Translations under genes and position numbers: made by a program
Assembly (NCBI GenBank): GCA_029237695.1
Contig: CM055279.1
Coordinates: 25,237,919-25,301,918 of the forward strand
Length of the DNA: 64,000 nt
DNA from: Conchocele bisecta
Lineage: Eukaryota > Mollusca > Bivalvia > Lucinida > Thyasiridae
Direction of reading: 5' to 3'
The notes under the pieces: model-generated
What the model was told of the DNA's origin: nothing
Databases searched by the model: none
What the model saw: the letters and a program-made list of their open reading frames with translations, nothing else
Shown: positions 25,033-38,900 of the stretch, piece by piece
How positions within the stretch are numbered: position 1 is the stretch's first letter
Layout of the letters: each line of letters opens with the position of its first letter

Positions 25033-25132
25033 CAGTGGGGTCAGCGTGTAAGTGCACACACGAACGAACTCGACAGGTTGGAACCAACCTGTCGTGTTCG
25101 TTCGTGTGTGCACTTACACGCTGACCCCACTG
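25033..25132. repeat. Nearly perfect 100-bp hairpin
   Basis: CAGTGGGGTCAGCGTGTAAG begins a 50-nt arm that matches its partner with one mismatch apart from the apex (GGTTGGAACCAACC). It is the best preserved fold-back in the window, which suggests recent origin. Confidence 0.92.
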
Positions 25133-25324
25133 TAGGCTATATAATGATTACAATACTTGTTTGTGTGTTTTGTAATCGTGGACAGATTATCATTACATGT
25201 ACATGTATGTGGCTGTGACTTGCGAAATTAGGCTTATGGGCTTTACGACCAGTGTAGGATCAGGATCTTCACTATTCGCAATTCCATCAATGAAACGTCC
25301 GTCATGATTTTAATAAGGAATCTA

Positions 25325-25393
25325 CAGTGAAAACGCGCTAAACTGGACACCCTGGTCCCCAGGGGATCTGGTTTAGCCAGTTTTCACTGTCAA
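25325..25393. repeat. Short hairpin of the CTAAACCGGACAC family
   Basis: ACAGTGAAAACGCGCTAAAC pairs with its inverse ending CACTGT, with a GGTCCCCAGGGGATC centre. Related to 37368-37457 and to the 66-bp minisatellite at 43261-45125. Confidence 0.75.
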
Positions 25394-25837
25394 TCAGGGA
25401 TTATTCAGAGCCATAGTCGTGTGCTATATGCGATCACGAACAGGCATTACCACCTGAGATAAATGACCAAGAAATCCATCAACATTATGATCACAGTACA
25501 TATGTTTCTTGTTGTCCGGTTTAGAGAGGTTCGACTTTACATCGTTTACCAGGCCACACGTCTGATGAGTGTGTCGTTTGATCGGGAGCTGCATTTGTCA
25601 CAAATCTCATAAGCCCCATTTCTCAAGTCACAGCTACATATTTGACTAAAACCACATTTATGTTGCATGGGCGTCCTCATTAGGGTCCGTACACGGTAGT
25701 ATATATTTTCATATTTTGTCCCTTGCGTTACCATAGTTTTACCGACGTTACTGCTTCCTCGATAATTGCACACGGTATGTAAGTAGTTGTATGAAGCTTC
25801 ACACCAATTCACTTAAATATATTTAAAAATAATATGT

Positions 25838-28800
25838 GTATGGAACGCCTTTACTGCCTCGTCATGCTTCCAGCGGTGATGTCCTGTATTGTCAGCGTGA
25901 TATTTTATACAAACATCTATATATTATTTGTCGACTTTGTGTTAGCATTTGCTAACGTCTTTATATTGTGTACGAACGTCTTTGTATTGTTTACAAACAT
26001 CTTTATATTATATACCCACACCTTTATATTATTTGCCGACTTTGCGTTATTATTTGCTAACGTCTATATATTGTGTACGAACGCCATTGTATTATGTACG
26101 AACGTCTTTATATTATATACACACACGTTTATATTATTTGTCACATTGTGTTATTAGTTGCTAACGTCTTTGTATTGTGTACGAACGTCTTTATATTATA
26201 TAGCCTGCACACACCTTTATATTAGTTGCCGACTTTGTGTTATTACTTGCTAACATCTTTATATTGTGTAGGACCGTCTTTATATTGTGTACGAACGTCC
26301 TTATATTATATACACACACCTTTGTATTATATGCCGACTTTTCATGCTTTGTGTTATTATTTGCTAACATCTTTATATTGTGTACAAACGTCTTTATGTT
26401 GTTTCGTTGCGTCGTTATGTCAAAAAACATAATTTGAGAATTTGTCTGTACACCGGCTACGTCAAGGTAAGGAAACACTAAATGGTGCGAGATCGAACAG
26501 GGGCCCGCTTGCGGAATCGAGGCATAGTGATCACAATGACGTCCGGGTGTCCGTGCGTCCGTGCGTGCGTCCGCCCGAAAGCTGAGTTAAAGTTTTTAAA
26601 TACCTTATATCTCTGTTTTGTTTGTTGGGGTCTAACGGCATATCAACAGCTAAGGTCATTTAAGGCCGGCTCAATGGGTTTAGTACTAAATCCCATATAT
26701 TACCTGTACATGTACATATACATGTTCAAGTACATATACAAATGGGAGGAAAATCCCAAAATCAGAACTGAATATTTACAATAACAAAACTATATATTCA
26801 GCCGTGAAATCAGAATAATCCTGATCTGATGCCAGGTCCTCGCCACACCAGAATCACTTGGCCCCCTCCCAAAAGCAGTATGATCAGTAATAATCTTACT
26901 ACTTTTATAATGGGCAATAACCCAATTCAACTCCCAGGTAACAAAAAAGCCAAAAATTGAAACGTACAATAGGGCCAAACCAGGCAAATTGTGATTCCTA
27001 TAAGGAGGAACCCCACCGTTAATTTACACCATCGCGTTCGCCCGACCAACCACCCACCTTATATCTCTGTAACCGTAAGTCAGATTTTCTTGAAACTTCG
27101 TATGATTATTGGTCATCATCCATATATTTGTTCTGTGTTCCACTCATGCGGCACATGTGCCCCAAGGTCAATGTCAAATGACTTACAAGTTTGCGTCCAA
27201 AGTCTTTGTCCAAATTTGCGTTAAACTTTTCACATACCTACTATCTCTGTTTATCATGCGGCCCATGTGCCCAAGGTCAAGGGTAAAAGACTTAGAAGTT
27301 TGCATTAAATTTGTTGTCAACATTTGCACTAATGTTTTTGTCAAAATTTGCATTAAAGTTTTCAGGTAACTACTTTCTCTGTAACCGTATGTCGGGTTGG
27401 CTTGAAACTGTATATGCATGCTTCTTAGTCATCATCCATATATTCATTCTCTGTCCCATGCATGCAGCCATTGTGCCCAGTGTCACTGTCAACTGATTTA
27501 GAAGTTCACCTTGTTTGCAAGGCAAAAATGTTAAAAAAGTTTGTTTTTCTTTTTACCATAACTCATCAACCGCTTCACCGATTGTGATTATATTTGGCCA
27601 CAATGTGCGTCAATGGATCGTGCTGTGTTTTGCATACGACTCACGTCCGACCGCCCAAGGTCAAGGAGGACTTGATTATTTTTGTATCAAGGCTATCAGC
27701 GAGGGGATTAGCTTCGTTTAACGATGCCAGTTCTTGTTTTTCAATGTATATGTTGCTACATTATATATATATATATCTTACCCTGATATCACCAGATACC
27801 TAGGCGGGCTCGACATGCAGGCCACGGCCATCTGATATTATATACAGAATCCCATCCAACTTTCACTATTCGTATGGATGGTGTGGGATCTACTTGCTAA
27901 TGACAAGCAGCCAGTATGTACTGGTTCAGCATGAATTAAACAATAGGTTCACTTACTCCTAGAAAGAAAGATCCGACCTCGCCATGTCCCCCAATATTGT
28001 TTACATGTTTTGGCCATGGAAACTATGTTTACATCACGTGACGAACTGTGTATGTGACCTCAAAACACCCGCACTGTGTTTTTTTTATACCGGGCTATTT
28101 TTGCATAACCCCTTGCCGATTTCGCACCATTAATATTCGGTAACCTATACAAAAGTAGTCCGGTATAAACAAAATAGTTCGGGTGTGTTGAGGTCACAGA
28201 TACAGTTTGCTCGTAAATCGTGAACCATTAATTACTACCCAGTGTCACTTGAGGAACATGTTGGGTTTTCAGCATATTTGTAGCATTTAAAAGAAAACAC
28301 TGAGCCTGTTGGTCACGTGATGTAAACAGAGTTTCCGTGGCGAAATAATGGAAACTAAAAATAATGTTTGTAAAACATGGATATGCCTCCTTGGCATACT
28401 GGACTGGACTTTAACTAGAGAGTGTGTGTAAAACTGAAAAAGTTAAATTTACACAAAATTCAAAGTTATTTGAGAAAGTCTTAGAAACATTGTGACGTAA
28501 CAAATTGCTTTCAGCACCATTTTGAAGGTCACAAGGGTCCATGTCATGTCATTGGTGGTGTAATTGCATCACTCATGTTCAGGTGAACAAACTGTTCAAA
28601 TATTAAAGTAATCCTTCAAGTTGTTCTGAAGATATTACATGGTGAAGAAACTCTTAAAAAAAATCTACTTTTGACGTAAATGTACATGGACGGGCGGACG
28701 GGCGGACGGACGTACGGACGGACCAATAGTGGGGTACATGACAAGGTTGGATTTGTCTTTATTAGCAGTAAGGGAACCTATAGTTTAATTAATGCAGAAC

Positions 28801-29503
28801 CAGTACAGACCAGTTACCGAACTACTTGTGCATACCCCCTTGGCGATGTCGCACCATTTAGTATTCTCTAACCTATAGGAAAAAGGAATGGTGGTGGCCC
28901 ACCTGAAGTAGCCGGTGTACAGACAAATTCTCCCCGCTGAATATAACCCATAATAACGATGACTGACATAACGACGAAACGAAACAACATAAAGACGTTT
29001 GTACACAATATAAAGACGTTAGCAAATAATGCCACAAAGTCGGCATATAACATAAAGGTTAGTGTATATAATATAAAGACGTTCGTAAACAATACAACTA
29101 AGTTCGTACACAATATAAAGACGTTAGTAAATAATAACACAATGTGAGCAAATAATATAAAGGTGTGTGTACATAATTTAAAGACGTTAGCAAATAATAA
29201 CACAATCTGAGCAAATAATATAACGATGCGTGTATATAATATAAAGACGTGCGTAAAGAATACAAAGACATTCGTACACAATATGAAACGTTAACAAATG
29301 TCTGACCCTGTTCGTACACAAAGTTGGAAGATAATATAAAGGTGTGTGTATATAATACAAAGACGTTCGTACACAATATAAAGACGTTAGCAAATAATAG
29401 CACAAAGTCGGCAAATAATATAAAGATGTTTGTATAAAATACAACGCTGACAATACAGGACATCACCACTGGAAGCATGACGAGGCAGTAAAGGCGTTCC
29501 ATA
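25838..29503. mobile_element. 3.7-kb inverted-repeat structure with internal tandem arrays
   Basis: The left arm 25838-26465 begins ATGGAACGCCTTTACTGCCT and ends with TTTGTCTGTACACCGGCTAC. The right arm 28905-29503 is its inverse, including AGGCAGTAAAGGCGTTCCAT. Both arms consist largely of ~80-bp units rich in ACGAACGTCTTTATATTAT. The interior 26.48-28.90 kb has GTCCGTGCGTCC microsatellite-like runs and tandem-core sequence, but no gene I can recognise. The long ORFs across the arms are repeat translations. Confidence 0.6.
26480..28900. other. Interior of the inverted-repeat structure, noncoding
   Basis: Contains CACAATGACGTCCGGGTGTC with CGTCCGTGCG runs (26535-26575). Repeated CTTATATCTCTGTAACCGTA-like units lie at 27050-27500. 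A ~200-bp segment (28440-28680) also occurs in inverse orientation at 39170-39430. A GGACGGGCGGACGG run is at 28686-28722. No gene was seen. Confidence 0.55.
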
Positions 29504-29727
29504 TTTTTGTCTGTCGTTACTCATGGTTTAATGACGTTACTGCATTCGGGTGAATTTGCATTTCGTTACTAAAGTTTTACCGACGTTACATGAACTCCAC
29601 GTTAACACAATGTAGCTCACGTGGTCTTATTTACCGTGTTATTTATATTCGTTTCTTTAAAAGTACTTCACTGACGACTAGTCACGCGATCTGGACGATA
29701 ATTTACAATACCCCATCGAACATTTGC

Positions 29728-29738
29728 TATATAAATAG
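29728..29738 (+). promoter_or_regulatory. TATA box of the ependymin-like gene
   Basis: TATATAAATAG lies 51-61 bp upstream of the ATG. An initiator-like TATCAGTGCG follows about 30 bp downstream (29756-29765), which predicts a 5' UTR of roughly 30 nt. No other promoter elements were identified. Confidence 0.6.
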
Positions 29739-29788
29739 CGGCGTACAGGTCGTGTTATCAGTGCGTATTACTGCTCAAGGACAAAAAC

Positions 29789-29935
29789 ATGAATTCGCTG
29801 TTTGTAATATTATCGAGCCTGCTGGCAGTGGCTATGTGTCAGGGGGATCAAGGATGCTGTCTACCTGAAAAATTCACTGCAAATGAGGCGATTATGTTGG
29901 CGGAAGTTGTCGACGGAAAGCCACTGATCATAATG
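29789..29935 (+). CDS. Exon 1 of the ependymin-like gene (signal peptide)
   Basis: ATG at 29789, 49 codons, ends in a complete codon before the consensus donor GTGAGT at 29936. It encodes a hydrophobic signal sequence with likely cleavage near the AMCQG segment, and the CC pair of the mature N-terminus. Confidence 0.8.
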
Positions 29936-32900
29936 GTGAGTGCTCTACACAACCGTCTGCGTTAAACTTGCTTCTGAACATATATTGGCACTGCCAACTG
30001 TCAATCAAGCAATTTGATTGACTTAACCTAAGCTGTAGCACAGCTCAGGCTCAGTCAATCAATATGCTTGAAAGGAAACGATTGATAAATGTTGGCAAGG
30101 CAGACGTTGGTGTAACATCGTTCGTACACAGGCAGTCGATTGTAGCCTGCATTTTGACGGACCTCTGTAATAAATCAAAGTACTAAAAGTACTGAAATAT
30201 GTTATCTCCACAAAAACTGAAATGACACTGGTGTAATTTGCAGGGTCAGTACTGAAATATATAGAAAATCGTTCACCCCCACCCCCCCCCCTCCACCTTT
30301 TACTGCTACCTCCGTACTAGAAACAAAATTGCTACCCCGCTCCATACCTCTCGCGAGCGTAGCCATTTAACACCAGCTCTTTAATGTAACGCATGGAATA
30401 GTGATTTTTCCAATCGGTTATCCGGCATGTTTGATATGTTAGCGATATAAAACTGCCAACGCTGTATCAATAAATTATTAATGAAGAACATACACATGCA
30501 GAAATTGGTTATTTTGCCGTCTCAAGGTGTATCTGACATTTAAATATATCTTGTGAATTTGAAAGCTTCATTTCGTTATGTTGAATGTTGAACAACAACT
30601 AGAGAAAATATGGATTCCTTGGGAAAATGCTTTCCCTGTTCTATTATATTTGGCAATTTACTAGTTCTGCATCAAAGATTATTTGTTGAAAGGTATAAAA
30701 TATACAGTTTTGACATTTTTTAATGGGTCAAATTGTAGCCGTAGATAACATATCGGAGGAGAATTTGTATAGCTAGCTCCGTACGTACTGTCCCGTGAGA
30801 ACTAAATATAATAGCTGCTGTATTCATACGCACGAAATGTCTTGATTCGTATTTTACAAATTTTAACTGATAAACTGAGCCCAAAACTGTGAAAACTATG
30901 GAGAATAATATATGTAGAGTTTTAGATGCAAAGCAAGACCGACCAAAACGCCATAGGATAAGTTGGCACAGGGCACTATCTTCTTGGTCGTACTCGCCGT
31001 TTAGGGGCAGCACGAAAATGGCTGCGGTGCCCCTATAGAAATGTGCGTGACATAATGTGCCATCTCCAAGGGAGATAACATATAAAATGGCAAAATCACG
31101 TCGTAACCCCATATATAAATATTCAGGGGAATTAATTCAACTCATTCCGTAAATTGCTATATATACTCCATACATAATTGACACACCAAGTATTTGTAAC
31201 TGTACGGAATAAGCCTAGTGTACTAACTTGCTTATGGGGCTACGACGTGATAGTGCCTAAAACATACAATTCTCCTCATTTTAATGAATTGTCTGTTTTC
31301 ACACATGCTCAAAACGTGCCGCTTGATCAGGTCTATGGCAGGTAGTTGTAAAGCCGCATATGAGAATATGCACATTAAGGACTGACTATATAGAATATGA
31401 CCTTTTGTTTCAAATGCAGTAGAATCATACATGTGACTGTATATCTATATAAAGTATGTCTGACCCTGTTCTTCTTAGAGTATATTATACAGAGCATTAA
31501 TAATAATTTTCCATCTCCGCCATTTTAGTTTGTACATGCTATCGGACAGTTTCACCACTTGGAGCGTTTGACACGTATAGCTAATAATATGGCAGCAAAT
31601 CTAATAAAATTTGGTGCATGACGCAATACGTCTCAGATATATAGGACGACAACGTCCTATAAATATTATTTCAGCGGACTACACAAAACGCTAGATATCT
31701 GAGATTTCTACCATCACTCACACAATATGCAATGGACAGTTATTCAATGTGTAAAATGTCAAACTGATGCACTGTCTATTATTAGAAGTACATCTGACAC
31801 AGGTAGAAGCCGTATTTACTCGCATAGCAGGCAAGTAGACAGTAGTGACTATACACTCAGAGAACTGCTTACAAGTCACTGGAATCGATGCAGTATGTAT
31901 GGTAATACAGGTATATACATTTATCTACATCACTGTGTATTGTTCTTACTGTTACACAGTCTGTATGAATTCTCTCAAACATTTTAAGAACGGGTCAATA
32001 AACCCTTCAGATATCAGACTTTGTATATAGATTTGATGAAAACAAGACATAGCACGCTGTAGTCTGAAGTATCCCCAGCATGTTACACCAAATGTTATTC
32101 ATGTGTTTGTCATATTATTAGTGGTTATTCATGTGTTTGTCATATTAAGAGGCGAAGCTCAGGGGCCCCATGGGTCCTTAAATGTACATGCCCACTCAGT
32201 GGGCTCAACATGTTATTTAATAATTAAAAAAGTGTATAATTGTGTCACTATTACACCAGTTCTAAAAATTACCAGTGCCCGCTATACACCATTACTCCAC
32301 GTATCGCTTGGCATTATTATACAGTTTATACCAGACGTAAATTTCCACACTGATATAAGGGGCGATGACCGTGTTTCTTTAAAATGTTAGCGGACATTAT
32401 TATTTATTCTCTGTATTTATGTTTTGATGTGCAATGATCATACTTTATAATCTAATGAAAATATTATTTTTTTCAGGTGACGCATTTAATTAGTATAAAT
32501 AATTAAAAAAATATCATGCCTGTAACAAATTCCGCGATTTTATTAACGTTAATGTGAATATTTTGGCAGAAAGTGCATACTTATGTTCATTCGATAATTA
32601 TTGTTATCTTGCTAACATAGCATAGTTATAACATAATTATGCAAATAATATCGAATTACAGCTGCTTTTCCTAGGTCGTACACAACCTCGTATCATAACA
32701 AATGAAATAGTGTGTTTAAGCCGCTAGCGTCAATATTGTAGTGGCAAGTTCATATATGATCATTTGAGAATTATCGATATCCTGCAGAAATACATATAAT
32801 GCATAGAAAATTACAATTTTATACATGTTATTATACCCACTTTTTTTGTAAAAAAAAACGGGTATATTGTTTTCGTCACGGGTGTCCGTCCGTCCGTACG

Positions 32901-35900
32901 TCCGTACGTCCGTCCGTACGTCCGTACGTCCGTCACGTTTCTTGTAACTCGAAAAACTTTTTCACCTTCATACCTCGCACCTGTATTTGGTGTAGCTTCG
33001 TTATCTGCATGCGCAAAGTGAATTTGGATTTTTCATCCGACCCTCCATCATGGATATCTCCCCCTTTTCGGCTCAGAATTTCCCATTTTTTCCTCGTAAC
33101 TCGAAAAACTTTTTCACCTTCATACCTACGCGCCTGATATTTGGTATGTAGCTTCGTTATCATGTGCAGATGCGCAAAGTGAATTTGGATTTTTCATCCG
33201 ACCCTCCATCATGGATTATCTCCCCCTTTCGGACTCAGAATTTCCCATTTTCTCCTCGTAACTCGAAAAACTTTTTCACCTTCATACCTACGCGCCTGAT
33301 ATTTGGTAGTAGCTTCGTTATCATGTCAGACGCAAAGTGAATTTGGATTTTTCATCCGACCCTCCATCTGATTATCTCCCCCTTTCGACTCAGAATTTCC
33401 CATTTTTCCCTCGTAACTCGAAAAACTTTTTCACCTTCATACCTACGCGCCAGTGCCAGTATAAATGTGCCAGTGTATGATATTATCTAATTTATTATAC
33501 CCACTTTCTTTGTAAAAAAAAACGGGTATATTGTTTTCGTCACGGGTGTCCGTCCGTCCGTACGTCCGTACGTCCGTCCGTACGTCCGTCACGTTTCTTG
33601 TAACTCGAAAAACTTTTTCACCTTCATACCTACGCGCCTGATATTTGGTATGTAGCTTCGTTATCATGTGCAGATGCGCAAAGTGAATTTGGATTTTTCA
33701 TCCGACCCTCCATCATGGATTATCTCCCCCTTTCGGACTCAGATTTCCCATTTTTTTCCTCGTAACTCGAAAACTTTTTCACCTTCATACCTACGCGCCT
33801 GATATTTGGTATGTAGCTTCGTTATCATGTGCAGATGCGCAAAGTGAATTTGGATTTTCATCCGACCCTCCATCATGGATTATCTCCCCCTTTCGGACTC
33901 AGAATTTCCCATTTTCTCCTCGTAACTCGAAAAACATTTTTCACCTTCATACCTACGCGCCTGATATTTGGTATGTAGCTTCGTTATCATGTGCAGATGC
34001 GCAAAGTGAATTTGGATTTTTCATCCGACCCTCCATCATGGATTTATCTCCCCCTTTCGGACTCAGAATTTCCCATTTTTTCCTCGTAACTCGAAAAAAC
34101 TTTTTCACTTTTTCCTTCATACCTACGCGCCTGATATTTGGTATGTAGCTTCGTTATCATGTGCAGATGCGCAAAGTGAATTTGGATTTTTCATCCGACC
34201 CTCCATCATGGATTATCTCCCCCTTTCGGACTCAGAATTTCCCATTTTCTCCTCGTAACTCGAAAAACTTTTTCACCTTCATACCTACGCGCCTGATATT
34301 TGGTATGTAGCTTCGTTATCATGTGCAGATGCGCAAAGTGAATTTGGATTTTTCATCCGACCCTCCATCATGGATTATCTCCCCCTTTCGGACTCAGAAT
34401 TTCCCATTTTTCCCTCGTAACTCGAAAAACTTTTTCACCTTCATACCTACGCGCCTGATATTTGGTATGTAGCTTCGTTATCATGTGCAGATGCGCAAAG
34501 TGAATTTGGATTTTTGATCCGACCCTCCATCATGGATTATCTCCCCCTTTCGGACTCGAATTTCAATTTTTTCCCATTTTTACTGTAACTCGAAAAACTT
34601 TTTCACCTTCATACCTACGAGCCTCATATTTGCTATGTAGCTTCGTTATCAATGTGCAGATGCGCAAAGTGAATTTGGATTTTGATCCGACCCTCCATCA
34701 TGGATTAATCTCCCCCTTCTTTTCGGACTCAGAATTTCCCTATTTTTCATTGTAAGTCGAAAAACTTTCTCACCTTAATACCTACATTTCTGATATTTGA
34801 TAGTTACCTTCGTTATGATGTGCAAAGTGAATTCCGATTTTTGATCGGACCTTCCATCATGGATTATCTCCCCCTTTCGGACTTACAATTTCACTATTTT
34901 TCCTCGTAGGTCGAAAAACTTTTTCACCTTAATACCTACGCGTCTGATATTTGGTTCGTAGCTTCGTTTTGATGTGCTGATGCGCAAAGTGAATTCGGAT
35001 TTTTTATCCGACCCTCCATCATGGATTACCTCCCCCTTTCGGACTTAACATTTGGGAAAAGTGGGTATATTGCGATGGCTCGCCATCGACTTTTTCTAGT
35101 TTTGTTATGATACGAGGTCGTGTCCGACCAAAGTTAGAAGCCTTGTTCATATATAGAGTTATACCGATGAAACACGCCGAATGTCTGTGGTCTCGGAGTG
35201 TTAACAGCTGGAAAATGGTCATCATTAAAAGGAGGAAACCGCAGTCGTATTGATGAAAAATAAGATTTACCTGAGATATCATGGGCGCCGCCATTAGTGC
35301 AGTGTAAACAATAGACCATACCCTGTACTATGCATTGACTGGATACGGATAGCCGGATCACAGCGGATCTGAAACTAGTTTCTTTGACAAGTCATTGTTC
35401 TAGCTACGTCACATAACGTAAACGAAATACTTCTACATAATAATGCAACCATACTTAATACGTAATTCGCCCTACTTTCTAAGCCAATCGCTGGTCAGTA
35501 TTGCACTCCACTTATTGCACGTATTGCAATATTTAACCCCAATAAGTTACATGTTACCAGAATTAATGACTGCTTGTTTGACAGGAAATGGATCATCAAT
35601 ATTCCTATGGGAGACTGCATTATACATCTGGCTAATTATAAGTATGTTATTGTTCACATATCGGATTTAAAGGAACTATAAATGTTGCGGTGGTCGCTAA
35701 CGCTCCCTCGCATTTAATTATTTAAACATCAAATGTGTGAACAATAACAAATAACAAATCCGGTAATATGTCAATTATTGGGAATCATTTTATAATAAGT
35801 GGATCTCGATACTGGTCAGTGGTAGGCTTGGGAAGTAGGGTGAACTATACATAATAGGTATAAGTTAGATCACGGTTCGTCCGCATGTACGAAGAGATAA

Positions 35901-38900
35901 TCCGCGAGCTTTAGCGAGCGGATTATCGCTCATCCTTGCGGACAAACGTGATCTAACTTATTTATCACATCCTCATGCACATACCATGTACACGAGCTGT
36001 GTTAATACAGAAACAACACCCGGAAATGTGATAATTATAGTTCACACATTGAATTTTTAATAAATTAATTTCGTAGCGAGCGGTAGTTCAACATTGAATA
36101 TGTGAACTATAAATAACTTATTGTTTGCCACGCCCCATCGCGTGCCATGTTTCGTTTGAACGGAGGGCTGCCCCCTATACTCTTGCAAATCCCGATAATT
36201 TACACGCGGCGACATGATGCATGTGACAGGAAATTACTTCAACAAGGCGGTTCCTCTGGTCTAAATATACCTTTGCAAGTAATGCAACATTTAATGATTA
36301 ATTTAATAGATATTGTCGAAAGCGTCGCAATATGCAATTAATTGAAACGAAATGCTGTGCTTTCATTGCTCGAGATACAAGGGCAAACAATAATTCTGAC
36401 TATGAGTGCATGTTTATTTTTTAGGGGAGCATAGGCCTGTCCATGGACGACACAATCCGGATGGTCAATTCTCAGATCAGTTACATTGTTGACCAGAAAC
36501 AGATCACACAGAGGGTGCTGGAAGACTACAATAATGTCAGTAAACTTGCCAAATTTATATCAAAATACTTGAAAATTGTACTTGAAATCAAGCGGTTTGA
36601 TAGACTGAGCACGAGCTGTGCTACAGCTCGGGCTCAACCAGTCAAATGGCTCGATTATGAGTTGATATTGCCAATATATGTTCAGAAGCGTTGATTATCG
36701 GGAAAGTTTAACGCAGACGGTTGTGTACGATAACTGTTCAGTCAGTGTATCATGTCACTGAGTGTTCTACAAATGTGGCTGTAACTGGAAAAACGGGGCT
36801 TAAGGAATTTATGAATTGTGTATAATACAAATAGCACGCTCATGTAGCCTGGTTTTATATTGCTTGCTAGAAGCAAGACGGGTGTTTCAGTGATGGAATG
36901 GCGAACAGTGCATATCCTGATCATACTGTGCGGATACACAGGCTAATCTGGATATATACTGGCCGTAAAACCGATAAGCCCCATTTCCCCAGTCACAGCC
37001 ACAAATGATTTGTGCACATGGCTTGATATTCCAGTTGGTAGATCATTGGACTTGTAATTCTGAGAACTCTAATTGCATTACATTGGATTGGATTACATAA
37101 GCGTTATGACGGAGTAGTATTTCCAAATGTGCGTTTCAAGTGTCCTTTATTTACTGTCTAATTCGTGGAGAGTGACATAATAAATTTGCTAACGTCCGCC
37201 ATAGACTGGGAACAAAATTACTTTCAGACTATTGGCATTGCTCTTTCGGTTGACCTGAAATCGAAGTCCCGTCTCGTATATGACCACATATGTTGCTGGG
37301 AAGTTAAACCCGTTCATCTTTTCCTTTCACATTTTCTGTCAGTGTACCATACATTATCTGTAAGTATACAGTAAAACCTCTCTAAACCGGACACACTGGG
37401 TGGTCCCCAGTACAGTGGGAGGTCCCCAGGGTGTCCGGCTTAGAGAGGTTTCACTGTAAATCAGGCATTTAATCACTCTGCGCCATACTTGTGTGCTATG
37501 CGATCACGAATACACATTTTCACCTGAGATAAATGACCAAGAAACTCATCAAACATAAGATCACAGGTATTTTATTGGTGTCCGGTTTAGAGAGGTTCCA
37601 CTGTACATGTTATATTATTACTGGCGTACTATAACTGTTCTGTCAGAATAGCATACATGTTCTGACATTCTACCATACAACTTCATGTCGGCATACCATC
37701 AACATACACTGCTACGAAAGTAGTACATGGTCCTGATATTACGTATACCTTTACATACACTGCTACGAAAGTAGTACATGATCCAGGTATTACGTATACC
37801 TTTCCGTTTTCAGAAAACGCAGTACCTGATTCAGAAGGGCAGATGTACCAAAGCACCCCTACCTGAATGGAAGCCACACTGCCTTACCGGTATGTATTTC
37901 AACGTCTTACCTGTCAGCCAATTGTTTGCACAAATATAAATGGATTATGACAAAATTTATATGACACACGTGTAGTAATATATTTATATAATTTAGCAAA
38001 TTCGATTGGCTAGCTAAATCACCGCGGGCTGGTGGGCCGTTTTGTACGTGCATGCGGCCGACCGACCGACCGGACCTACCGACTGACTCGCCCACTCACA
38101 ACGTTTGTTCTTGTATTGCAACACTTTTCTATATTATAGATGATACCTTCATGGCAAATCTGTATTTCGGATCGAGCACAGCCTCATTGGACGCGAGCAG
38201 CTATCATGTGGTAGTTGGTGACATCACGGCCTACGTCACGGTCACGAGGGAGAAGTCGTGTGTACTGATTGGCGAATGGGCTTCTGGTCAGAGCCAGGGA
38301 GGTAAATACACAACCGGTGCGAAGTCGGGTTGGGAAACCCTACGGAAAGTTCGAATGGGTAGATGGCCATCCCTTGTAAAGTGGGTACGAAGTCTAGTTG
38401 GGAAAATCTACGGAAAGTCCAAATGGGTAGCGGGGCGTCCCTTGCAAAATGGGTACGAAGTCGGGTTTGGAAGATCTACGGAAAGTCCGAATGGGTAGAG
38501 GGGCGTCCCTTGTAAGGTAGGTACGAAGTCGGGTTGGGAAAATCTGCGGAAAGTCCGAATGGGTAAAGGTGCGTCCCTTGTAAAGTGGGTACGAAGTTCG
38601 GTTGTTAAAATCTACGGAAAGTCCGAATAGGTAGAGGGGCATCCCTTGTAAAGTGGGTACGAAGTCGGGTTGGGAATATTTGCGGAAAGTCCGAATGGGT
38701 AGAGGGACGTCCTTTGAGGCTTTGTAAAGTGGGTACGAAGTCGGGTTTGTTAAATGTACGGAAAGTCAGCGTCCCATGTAAAGCAATTGTCGCACATTTA
38801 TCTGTTATTTAGAGTCACGTACATGTATGTACATGTATGTGACTGTGACTAGAGAAATCGAGCTTATGGGATTTGCGGGCGATGTAGATCCAGGTAAGCA

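Noticed and set aside
25834..29502. Hydrophobic ORFs rich in Leu, Tyr and Phe (e.g. MERLYCLVML...)
   Set aside because: They follow the ~80-bp tandem units of the inverted-repeat arms and appear in several frames at once, so the hydrophobic look is a by-product of T-rich repeats.
35019..35361. Minus-strand ORFs as exons in intron 1
   Set aside because: They fall at the end of the tandem-core element and in repeat-flank sequence, and no splice signals fit.
37030..37100. tRNA-like sequence (AGTTGGTAGATCATTGGACT)
   Set aside because: It resembles an A box and anticodon arm, but no B box or acceptor pairing follows. At best it is a SINE relic.
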